Positions 33,940 through 40,997 of a DNA stretch of 64,000 bases are shown here, in pieces. This DNA comes from an uncultured delta proteobacterium (GTDB taxonomy: Bacteria > Myxococcota > Myxococcia > Myxococcales > 40CM-4-68-19). A program made the position numbers and the translations under genes. The stretch is from NCBI GenBank assembly GCA_903911145.1, contig CAIWCD010000014.1, forward strand, positions 186,001 to 250,000, read 5' to 3'. Positions within the stretch are counted from its first letter, which is position 1, and each line of letters opens with the position of its first letter. Under the pieces are notes generated by a model. It was not told the origin of the DNA and searched no databases. It saw only the letters and a list, made by a program, of their open reading frames with translations.

Positions 33940-35016
33940 TTACACCATCTTGTCTGCTGCGCGGACGATCGTGATGCGGCCCTGGCCAGAGAGTTCGAGC
34001 GCCAGCTTGGCGATCTCGGCCTGTGCTTCGTCCACTTGCGAAAGCCGTACCGCTCCCATCGCGCCGAGATCGTCGGAGAGAAGTTGCGCGGCGCGCTGCG
34101 ACATATTGCGAAGGAACTTGTCGCGCAGGGCAGGGGCCGCACCCTTGAGTGCCATGGTCAGGCGCGGTCCGTCGATCTCCTTGAGCACCGCCTGGAGATC
34201 GCGATCCGTCAGATTGCGCAGGTCGTCGAACGTGAAGAGCTTGGTGCGCAGGTCGTTGGCGAGGCCCGGGTCGTCCTTCTCGATGGCGGCGACCACTTCT
34301 CCCTGCTGCGAGCTGGGCGAGCGACGCAACAACTCGAGCGCGGCACCGCGACCGTCGACGCGGCGCATACCGCCGGCGATGACCGCGCGCAGCTCCTGGG
34401 CGAGCGCCTGGCCGACCTCTTTCAAAACTTCTGGCGCCACAGATTCGATCGACGCCATTCTTCTGATGACCTGCGGCCGGATGCCCGCGGGCAGCTTGTC
34501 GAGCGCAGCGGCGGCACGCTCGGGAGCGATGGCTGAGAGCACCAGCGAGATGGTCTGCGGCTGCTCGCGGATGAGCACCATCGCGAGCGCTTCCGGATCG
34601 GCTTCGGCGATCGGCCCGAGGACTTCGTCTGGCGCGGCCGGTGCCTGAACACCGTCGAAGGCGCGGCGGACGGCGTCGCTGCCAAGGGCCTTCTCGGCCA
34701 TTTCGCGGAGGAGGTCGTCACCCATCGAGCTTTCGCTACCGACCCGGCCGATGGCCTCGATGAATCCGCGGAGCGCCTCGGGGACGGCGTTCGCGGGCGC
34801 CTTCTTCAGCTCGCGAGCGCCGAGGGCCACCAGGCGGACCTCCTCGGGATTGAGCAGGCGGAAGATGCTCGCCGCCAGGTCGCTGCCGAGGCCGAGGAGC
34901 ACCGCGGCGGCGCGCTTTGCGCCTGGGCCGGCCGTCTTGCCGCCAACCTGCGTGTCACCAGCGCCTGCTCCACCGCCGAATGCTGGTGGTGTCGGATGTG
35001 CCTCTGTCTCAGCCAC
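33940..35016 (-). CDS. fliG: Flagellar motor switch protein FliG
   Basis: FliG transmits torque from MotA. The 358-residue protein has the N-terminal FliF-binding domain (AAAVLLGLGSDLAASIFRLL), the middle ARM domain (EQPQTISLVLSAIAPERAAA, with the family's EHPQTIA reading EQPQTIS), and the C-terminal domain with the torque helix DDLRNLTDRDLQAVLKEIDG followed by RLTMALKG. I use the GTG at 35016, which overlaps the fliF stop by eight bases and follows GAGG; the longer open frame would double the overlap without similarity. Confidence 0.94.
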   Translation of the reverse strand: MAETEAHPTPPAFGGGAGAGDTQVGGKTAGPGAKRAAAVLLGLGSDLAASIFRLLNPEEVRLVALGARELKKAPANAVPEALRGFIEAIGRVGSESSMGDDLLREMAEKALGSDAVRRAFDGVQAPAAPDEVLGPIAEADPEALAMVLIREQPQTISLVLSAIAPERAAAALDKLPAGIRPQVIRRMASIESVAPEVLKEVGQALAQELRAVIAGGMRRVDGRGAALELLRRSPSSQQGEVVAAIEKDDPGLANDLRTKLFTFDDLRNLTDRDLQAVLKEIDGPRLTMALKGAAPALRDKFLRNMSQRAAQLLSDDLGAMGAVRLSQVDEAQAEIAKLALELSGQGRITIVRAADKMV

Positions 35017-36610
35017 GGGTCGCCTCGTCTGAAGAGATCCAAGCGCGCAACAGGAGTGCTGCTCGGGCGGGGTCTGCCTCGACCAGTGCTCGTGCACGGT
35101 CGCGCATGTTGATGCTTGCGTCAGGTGCTGCGTCAGTCAGTTCAGGAGTCGGCGCGAGGCCCGGCGTCGCCGCGGTGGCGAGTACGGCCTCGAGCGCTGC
35201 GACGCGCTCGCCCGGCTTCATCAGGGCGACGTCGCGCATGTTGCTCGCGTGCGCATCCCGGCTGCCTCCGCCGCGCATCGCAAAGAAGGCGATGACGAGG
35301 AGGACCGCGGCCGCGCCGCCGATCTGCCACCAGAGGGCCTGGCCCGGGAGTGCGAAACGAGCGGGCGCTGCGGGCGTCTCCGCTTCGTTGGAGCGGGCGA
35401 AGACGGTGCTGGAGAGTTCGAGCTGATCGCCGCGCGCTTCGTCGAACCCGACCGCCTTGCGAGCGAGCTCGCGGAGCTGGTCGAGGTCCGCGTCGCTGCG
35501 CGGCTTGCCGTCCTGGCCGTCGACGAGGATGGCGACGGAGAGCTTGGTGAGGCGTGCTCCCTTCGCACTCGTGTGCGTGACGGTGCGGCCGACGTCGAAG
35601 GTGCGTGCTTCGTCCTGGTTCGTCGACGTGCCGCGCGAGACATCGGCGGTCGGGGTGGTGGGCGTCGCGGGCGAGTTGCCGGCCGCGCCTGCGACCCCTC
35701 CGACGCCGCCGCCCGGAACGCCTCCTCCTGCCGACTGGCTCTGCGAGACCTTGTGCTCGCTGCGCACGACGCCCGCCGGGTCGACGATCTCCTTGCTCTC
35801 GGTCTGCTCCGTCTGGTCGAGCGTTGCGGAAACCCGCGCCACGACTGCGCCAGCGCCCACCGCGGGCTCGAGCAGCGAGATCAGGCGCGACTCGAGATTC
35901 TTCTCGAACTCGCGCTGCCGATACGCTTCGGCCTCGCCCCACATCGACTCGCTCGAGAGCACCGTGCCGCGGCCGTCGACGATGGTGACCGACTCCGGTT
36001 GCAGGCCCGAGACGCCGCTGGCGATGAGGTGGCGGATGCCCGAGATCTCGCGCTCACCGAGCGAGCGCCCCGTCTGCAGATTCAGCACGACGGCCGCGGA
36101 GGCGCGGCGCTCGTCGTCGCGGTAGAGCCCCTTCTCCTCGAGCGAGATGTGCACGCGGGCCGAGCGGACGTTGGCGAGATGGCCGATGGTGCGGGCGAGC
36201 TCGCCCTCGAGTGCGCGGCGCAGGTTGATCTTCTGCGTGAACTCGGAGACGCCGAGATCGCCGCGGTCGAAGAGCTCGAAGCCTGCGCCACCGCCGCGGG
36301 GAAGGCCGGCTGCTGCGAGGAGGAGGCGCGCGTCGTAGACCTTCGCAGAGGGGACCGCGAGTGCGCCGCCGCCCGCATCGACGCGGAAGGGGATGCCGGC
36401 CGTCTTGAGCTGCGCGGCGGCCTCGGCCGAATCCTCAGGCCCGAGGTTGGTGAAGGCGTACTGCATCTGCTCGCCGCCGCCGGCGCTGAGGGCGATCGCG
36501 GAGAGCGCGACGATGAGCGCGACCGCGCCCAGACCGGCGTAGCGCACCGGTGCGGGGAGCGCGGAGAATCGCGAGGGGAGTTCGCGGAGCTGCTTGAGGA
36601 GCGGTTCCAT
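35009..36610 (-). CDS. fliF: Flagellar MS-ring protein FliF
   Basis: FliF forms the MS ring in the inner membrane, the base of the motor. The 533-residue protein has two membrane helices (RYAGLGAVALIVALSAIALS near 23-42, and WWQIGGAAAVLLVIAFFAM near 430). Between them are the ring-building motifs: MQYAFTNLGPEDSAEAAAQL, YDARLLLAAAGLPRGGGAGF and RRALEGELARTIGHLANVRS. The C-terminal FliG-binding tail is present (INMRDRARALVEADPARAAL). It lies 22 bases after fliE. Confidence 0.96.
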   Translation of the reverse strand: MEPLLKQLRELPSRFSALPAPVRYAGLGAVALIVALSAIALSAGGGEQMQYAFTNLGPEDSAEAAAQLKTAGIPFRVDAGGGALAVPSAKVYDARLLLAAAGLPRGGGAGFELFDRGDLGVSEFTQKINLRRALEGELARTIGHLANVRSARVHISLEEKGLYRDDERRASAAVVLNLQTGRSLGEREISGIRHLIASGVSGLQPESVTIVDGRGTVLSSESMWGEAEAYRQREFEKNLESRLISLLEPAVGAGAVVARVSATLDQTEQTESKEIVDPAGVVRSEHKVSQSQSAGGGVPGGGVGGVAGAAGNSPATPTTPTADVSRGTSTNQDEARTFDVGRTVTHTSAKGARLTKLSVAILVDGQDGKPRSDADLDQLRELARKAVGFDEARGDQLELSSTVFARSNEAETPAAPARFALPGQALWWQIGGAAAVLLVIAFFAMRGGGSRDAHASNMRDVALMKPGERVAALEAVLATAATPGLAPTPELTDAAPDASINMRDRARALVEADPARAALLLRAWISSDEATRG

Positions 36611-36632
36611 CAGGTCTCTTTCAGGCAGCGGG

Positions 36633-36944
36633 CTAGATGCTCATCTTCATGACTTCCTGGTACGCCTCGACCAGCTTGTTGCGGACCTTCGTGGCGACTC
36701 GCATCGACACGTCGGCCTTCTCGAGCGCGATGGCGGTCTCGTGCAGATTGCCGCCGCCCATCGCGAGCTGCGCCGACTGCTGGTCGGCTTCAATCTGCTG
36801 GGCGTCGACCGCTTTGATCGCCTGCCCAAGCGTGTCTGCAAACGAGCTGCCGTTCGCAACGGAGGTCGGCCGAACCACTTCCATCGGCGAGGTTTCGCCG
36901 GTCCGGGAGATCTGCTGCAGTGCGAGTGAGCTGAGTCCGTCCAT
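36633..36944 (-). CDS. fliE: MS ring-rod junction protein FliE
   Basis: FliE joins the MS ring and the rod. The 103-residue protein ends with the family's ALEKADVSMRVATKVRNKLV then EAYQEVMKMSI (consensus A.ekA...f.....VR.K...aY.eim.M.v). The N-terminus is variable, as usual. It is between flgC and fliF with short gaps of 11 and 22 bases. Confidence 0.95.
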   Translation of the reverse strand: MDGLSSLALQQISRTGETSPMEVVRPTSVANGSSFADTLGQAIKAVDAQQIEADQQSAQLAMGGGNLHETAIALEKADVSMRVATKVRNKLVEAYQEVMKMSI

Positions 36945-36955
36945 GGCCGTCTCCC

Positions 36956-37384
36956 TTAGCGAGCGATGTCGAGCGCGTGCTGCGCCATGGTTTCGAGCGT
37001 CTCGATCGCGGTCGCGTTGGCGTCGTAGCCGGACTGCGCGGAGACGAGGTTCACGACTTCGTGGATCGGGTCGACGTTGGGGAGCGTGATGAAGCCCTCT
37101 TCGTCCGCGTCCGGATGGTCGGGGCTGTAGACGCGGCGTCCGGGCGATGCGTCCTCGACGATGTCGGTGACCTTGACGCCGACCGGCGCGGGCTCGCCGA
37201 TGGCCGCGCCGAGCTGCTGAGAGAAGGGCGCGGAGGTGAGGACCGGGTCGCGGCGGCGGTAGGGCTGGCCGTCTGCACCGCGGGTCGATTCCGCGTTGGC
37301 GAGGTTGCTCGCGGCGAGGTCGACGCGGGTACGCTCTGCGGCGAGGCCCGAGGCGCTGATGTTGAGTGCGGTGGAAAAATCCAT
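36956..37384 (-). CDS. flgC: Flagellar proximal rod protein FlgC
   Basis: FlgC is a proximal rod subunit. The 142-residue protein starts MDFSTALNISASGLAAERTR and has the rod signature LAASNLANAESTRGADGQPY with RRRDPVL, diagnostic for FlgC. It ends VNLVSAQSGYDANATAIETL. The ATG at 37384 is preceded by GGAGA nine bases upstream; an in-frame start seven codons earlier has no ribosome site. It lies 33 bases after flgB. Confidence 0.95.
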   Translation of the reverse strand: MDFSTALNISASGLAAERTRVDLAASNLANAESTRGADGQPYRRRDPVLTSAPFSQQLGAAIGEPAPVGVKVTDIVEDASPGRRVYSPDHPDADEEGFITLPNVDPIHEVVNLVSAQSGYDANATAIETLETMAQHALDIAR

Positions 37385-37417
37385 AAATGACTCTCCGGTC
37401 AACAATTCGTTGAGCGA

Positions 37418-37897
37418 CTAACCCTGGCCGTCGTTGGCTGCGTACGTGAGGATGGCGAGCTTCTTCGCGGCGGCCTTCGCGCTCGCGCCGTAGTTGATGG
37501 CGTTCGAGGAGAGGGCGACCATCGCGTGGTCGGAGTCGACGCGGTTTCCATCGAGACCCATCGCGCCACCCGCCTCGACGAGCGGGACCGTGTTGTTCAG
37601 CGGCGGCGCCGGCAGCGAGAGTGAAACCGGCGGCGCGAACGGGTCGGACTGGTCCTCACCGCCGAGCGAGAAGGAGTCGAGCTGGCTCGGGTTGACCGGG
37701 TTCGAGAGGTGCGAGTGGTGCGCCGACTGCTCGAGCTGCTGAGCTGCCGTGTGCATCGCGCCCTCGAAGTCGAGGTCCTTCGCCTGGTAGCCCGGCGTGT
37801 TCGCGTTGGCGAGGTTCGATGCGAGGAGATTCTGGCGCTCGAGCCGGACATCCATCGAGCGTTCGAGGATCGATAGCGTGGCGTCGAAGAGGGGCAT
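37418..37897 (-). CDS. flgB: Flagellar proximal rod protein FlgB
   Basis: FlgB is the first rod subunit. The 159-residue protein has ILERSMDVRLERQNLLASNL then ANANTPGYQAKDLDFEGAM, the standard FlgB motif. The C-terminus YGASAKAAAKKLAILTYAAN matches the family. The start is uncertain: I take the ATG at 37897; a TTG at 37909 is in frame but lies upstream of the transcription start predicted from the sigma-54 promoter. No good ribosome site is near either. This is the first gene of the long flagellar unit. Confidence 0.92.
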   Translation of the reverse strand: MPLFDATLSILERSMDVRLERQNLLASNLANANTPGYQAKDLDFEGAMHTAAQQLEQSAHHSHLSNPVNPSQLDSFSLGGEDQSDPFAPPVSLSLPAPPLNNTVPLVEAGGAMGLDGNRVDSDHAMVALSSNAINYGASAKAAAKKLAILTYAANDGQG

Positions 37898-37910
37898 ACC
37901 CGAGGACAAC

Positions 37911-37926
37911 TGCGCGAAGCGTGCCA
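37911..37926 (-). promoter_or_regulatory. Candidate sigma-54 promoter of the flgB unit
   Basis: The minus strand reads TGGCACGCTTCGCGCA: a perfect -24 element (TGGCACG), the right spacing, and GC at -12, although the two Ts before it are replaced by GC. Initiation near 37900 would leave only three bases before the ATG at 37897, so flgB would be nearly leaderless. Two TGACGTCA palindromes lie 114 and 128 bases upstream, as expected for an enhancer-binding protein. Confidence 0.42.
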
Positions 37927-38009
37927 GCTCGGATCTGACGCGTCTGCTGGCGGTTTTCTCCTCTGGGAGAGACGAGCGCGTGCGCGCTGCCAGCTCCCGA
38001 TCGTGCCCG

Positions 38010-38031
38010 TGACGTCAAGCGGCTGACGTCA
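38010..38031. promoter_or_regulatory. Two TGACGTCA palindromes upstream of flgB
   Basis: TGACGTCA occurs at 38010-38017 and 38024-38031, each followed by A, 14 bp centre to centre. The pair lies between flgB and the downstream end of the secreted-protein gene, 90-120 bases before the candidate flgB promoter. Paired half-turn spacing suits cooperative binding of a dimeric activator. The role is inferred. Confidence 0.5.
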
Positions 38032-38057
38032 ATCGAAGGCGTGACGCGAATCCATCG

Positions 38058-39482
38058 TCAGCGTTTCGAACGGGAGCTGCGGCCGGGCGGTGCGGTGATG
38101 CGTGAGCGCAGCAGCATCGAGTGGGCGATCACCAGCGCGCTGTTCGACTCGTCGGTCTCGAGGTCGGCACCGAGCAGCTGCGTGCGTGAGGCCGCGGGCG
38201 CGTTTACCGGACTGTCAGGGGGCAGCTGGCGCACTTCGGCGGGCGTCAAGTGAGTGCTCGCCCACGACCACATCACGTGCGCTCGCACCGGATCGCTCGC
38301 GGCCAGATAGAGCGCGATCGTCTCGCGCGCGTGGGTGAGCAGTTCGCTGCGGCTCGCCAGGCGCGCGGTCGAGGAGAGGAGCGTCGCCCCATACTCCGGA
38401 GCACCGAGTTCGCCCGCATCCTCGCCCGCTGCCCGCGCCATCTCGGCGGCGAGCGGACCTTTGAGGAACTGAGGCAGCCGCAGATAGGTCGAGAGCGACG
38501 TCTCGCGCGGACAGTTCGGCGTCCGCAGCGCCGCGAGCACCATGCGACGACAGAGCATCGTCGCGTCTCCCATGCAGACGGTCGGCGAGGTGTCGAGCAT
38601 GTTCGCAAGCTGATCCATCGCTGCGCCCCAGCGTCCGAGCAGTGCGTACGTGCGCACCTGCCGCATCAACATCTCGGCCCGCAGAATGTCCGGAAGGCCG
38701 ATTGGATCGAACACCTGCGAGTTCGGATTGCGGTAGCAGAGGCCGGTCAGTTCGCAGATGCGCTCGGTCGCGACGCGACCCCACGGCCCTTCGTCTCCTG
38801 CCATGCTGAAGTACTCGAGCGCCTTGTTCGGGTCGCGGTGCCGCATCGCGATGTCGCCCAGGCGCAGCGCGGAGTAGCGCACGGTCTGCTCGTGATTGAG
38901 GCCGAGCACGAGCAGCGCCTGCGCCTTGACATACTGTTTCGCCTCGTACGCGCACTCGGCGAGTGCGGCGATGGTGTCGCCGGGGCAGGCGCTGCCAAGA
39001 CCGATCTGCTCGGGCGGATACGAGAGGAGCGGTGGTCCATCGTCGCCGTCGCTGGTGGGGATGCCGCGCAGTTCACGCAGGTCGAGATACTGGTGGCCCT
39101 TCGCCGTGACGATGGCCGCGTCGATTCGCTCTGTCGTGCAGTGCAGCACCAGCTCATCGCTGAGTGGATTGACCGGCCGACAAGGGGTGTCGTTGAGCTC
39201 CAGCCGCGCGCGCAGCGGGGCGCCCGAGGGCGTGAGGATTTCGATCAGCCCCTCGAACACCGAGAGGCGCACATGCAGCACGGGCGAAGATGGCAGAGTG
39301 ATTCGATGTGCCGCGGCCGTGGTCGAGGCTGCGAATCGGGGTGGCGGTTTCGCCTCGAGGATCGTCGGCACTTCCGCGCCGGTGTCGACGAGGTTGGCGG
39401 GAGCAGCCAGAGACGCGGACGCGCCGAGCATGGCGACGAGCGCCAGCCCTCGCACGCAGCGCTCTGCCGCTCCTGGGCTCAT
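38058..39482 (-). CDS. Secreted helical-repeat protein of unknown function, coupled to the sigma-54 activator
   Basis: I do not recognise a named family. The 474-residue precursor has a signal peptide (LALVAMLGASASLAAPA) and a beta-rich first part (about 60-130: VLHVRLSVFEGLIEILTPSG). The rest is helical and resembles tetratricopeptide repeats: AYEAKQYVKAQALLVLGLNH, YSALRLGDIAMRHRDPNKAL, and TYALLGRWGAAMDQLANML. Several cysteines are present, fitting a periplasmic location. It overlaps the activator gene upstream by four bases and ends 160 bases before flgB. The coupling suggests a part in flagellar assembly or control, but the sequence alone does not show it. Confidence 0.72.
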   Translation of the reverse strand: MSPGAAERCVRGLALVAMLGASASLAAPANLVDTGAEVPTILEAKPPPRFAASTTAAAHRITLPSSPVLHVRLSVFEGLIEILTPSGAPLRARLELNDTPCRPVNPLSDELVLHCTTERIDAAIVTAKGHQYLDLRELRGIPTSDGDDGPPLLSYPPEQIGLGSACPGDTIAALAECAYEAKQYVKAQALLVLGLNHEQTVRYSALRLGDIAMRHRDPNKALEYFSMAGDEGPWGRVATERICELTGLCYRNPNSQVFDPIGLPDILRAEMLMRQVRTYALLGRWGAAMDQLANMLDTSPTVCMGDATMLCRRMVLAALRTPNCPRETSLSTYLRLPQFLKGPLAAEMARAAGEDAGELGAPEYGATLLSSTARLASRSELLTHARETIALYLAASDPVRAHVMWSWASTHLTPAEVRQLPPDSPVNAPAASRTQLLGADLETDESNSALVIAHSMLLRSRITAPPGRSSRSKR

Positions 39483-40582
39483 CTCGCGAGGCCCTCTGTG
39501 TCGCTGGCGGGCGTCGGCTCGCGCGCGCCCTTGGCTGGCTCGCGTCCCCAGCGGCGCAGTTTCTCCACGAGCGTCGTGCGCTGCAAACCGAGCAGCTCCG
39601 CGGCGGCTTTCCGACTTCCCTGTGCGCGGGCGAGCGCGGCGTCGACGTACGACTCCTCGAGCGCGCGCAGGTAGGCCGGCAGATCGATCGGGAGCGAGAG
39701 CTCCGGGGTCGAGAGGATGCCGCCATCTTCAGGCTGCACCAGGCGCATCCCCGACTCGCGAGAGGGCGGTGGCTGCGAAAGTTTCGCCGCCGTCGAGGGC
39801 TGTCCGCGCACATGCTCGGGCAGGTGGGTCACTTCGATGCGCGTGGCCGTGACGCAGACGGAGATGCGTTCGACCAGATTCTGCAGCTCTCGCACGTTCC
39901 CTGGCCACGCATAGCGGCTGAGGACCTTCATCGCCTCGGGGGCGATTTCGCGCTGCTCGTTGCGGGCCTGCCAGTAGTGCTGGATGAGCTGCTCGACATC
40001 TCCAGGCCGGTCGCGCAGGGCCGGCAACTGCATCGGGCAGACATGCAGGCGATAGAAGAGATCGCGGCGGAAGCGGCCAGCCTCGACCTCGGTGGAGAGA
40101 TCGCGGTTGGTCGCGGCGACGAGGCGGAACGTTGCCCGCACCGAGGTCGTCGCACCGACCGGCTCGTACGTCTTCTCCTGCAGGACGCGCAGCAGCTTGA
40201 CCTGCATCTGGAGGGGCAGTTCGCCAATCTCATCGAGGAAGAGCGTGCCGCCATCGGCGTGCGCGACGCGCCCCTTGCGTGTGGCGTGCGCGCCTGTGAA
40301 CGCGCCCTTCTCGACACCGAAGAGTTCCGATTCGAGCAGCTCGGCCGGAATGGCGCCGCAGTTGACCGGGACGAACGGGCCCGCGGCAAAGTTGCTCGCG
40401 GTGTGCACGAGGCGCGCGAAGACCTCCTTGCCCGTGCCGGTGTCCCCCATGATCAGCACCGTCGAGTCGCTGTGCGCGATCGTGCGGCACTGCGCCTCAA
40501 GCTCTTCGAGCGGGGAGCCCTTGGCGTAGACAAGCTCGGGCTGCATGCGGCGCACTGGAGGTCGGGGAGCTGGGGGATTCAA
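39479..40582 (-). CDS. Sigma-54 enhancer-binding protein without receiver domain (FlrC/FlgR-like)
   Basis: Activates sigma-54 polymerase by ATP hydrolysis. The 367-residue protein consists of an AAA+ domain (Walker A GDTGTGKE at 46-53, sigma-54 contact loop GAFTGA at 93-98, Walker B GTLFLDE at 112-118, arginine-finger region RFRRDLFYRLHVCPMQLPAL) and a C-terminal Fis-type helix-turn-helix (RAQGSRKAAAELLGLQRTTL). The N-terminal receiver or sensor domain is absent: only about 20 residues precede the AAA+ core. The start is a TTG at 40582, five bases after AGGAGG. It is the natural candidate to activate the flgB and flgF promoters. FlrC, FlgR and FleQ are functional analogues; exact orthology is not shown. 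Confidence 0.92.
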   Translation of the reverse strand: MNPPAPRPPVRRMQPELVYAKGSPLEELEAQCRTIAHSDSTVLIMGDTGTGKEVFARLVHTASNFAAGPFVPVNCGAIPAELLESELFGVEKGAFTGAHATRKGRVAHADGGTLFLDEIGELPLQMQVKLLRVLQEKTYEPVGATTSVRATFRLVAATNRDLSTEVEAGRFRRDLFYRLHVCPMQLPALRDRPGDVEQLIQHYWQARNEQREIAPEAMKVLSRYAWPGNVRELQNLVERISVCVTATRIEVTHLPEHVRGQPSTAAKLSQPPPSRESGMRLVQPEDGGILSTPELSLPIDLPAYLRALEESYVDAALARAQGSRKAAAELLGLQRTTLVEKLRRWGREPAKGAREPTPASDTEGLAR

Positions 40583-40997
40583 TCAAACCTCCTGCGGGCA
40601 GCAAGGGCCCAACCGACGTGACGTCACGTCAGGCAGATGGCGCGAACAACAGCAAAATTGTAGCCAACCGATCATCGACTGTTCGAATTGGAAGCGAAGG
40701 GTCGTGTTCATGAGCTTCTGGTTCCTGTCTCCAACTCGAAGGTTGGCCGAGTTGATCGCTGCGGAAGCGGAGCTGCGGAGTGCTGTTGATGGCGACCCTC
40801 CAGCTGGATGCATGACGCCACCCAGCTGACGGACGTCATGGTGATGGCGACAGAAATCGTCAGATCACCAGTGAACGTGCGCCAACCCTATGGCGATCGA
40901 TTCCCGGAAATCAAACTTTTGACCCGGCGAAACACGCGAGACTGCTACAAGGCAAGAGCGGGGCCGATGGTCATCCACTTGCAGAGGTCGTGAGGCA
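40583..40997. promoter_or_regulatory. Divergent control region between activator and histidine kinase genes
   Basis: These 415 bases hold no gene I can support. A perfect 16-bp palindrome, GACGTGACGTCACGTC, lies at 40615-40630 with TGACGTCA at its centre. On the minus strand TACAAT (40662-40657) is a good -10 box; transcription from near 40650 would place the palindrome just inside the leader, a repressor-like position. A split version, TGACG-GA-CGTCA, lies near 40826-40837. Nothing could be named in 40663-40825 or 40838-40997 beyond an A/T-rich stretch near 40905-40920, where the kinase promoter may lie. Confidence 0.55.

Noticed and set aside
30950-34648. A 1232-codon open frame on the plus strand opposite fliH, fliI and fliG
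   Set aside because: It is the complement of convincing flagellar genes in very GC-rich DNA; its product is Arg/Pro/Ala-rich with no recognisable domain and no ribosome site.
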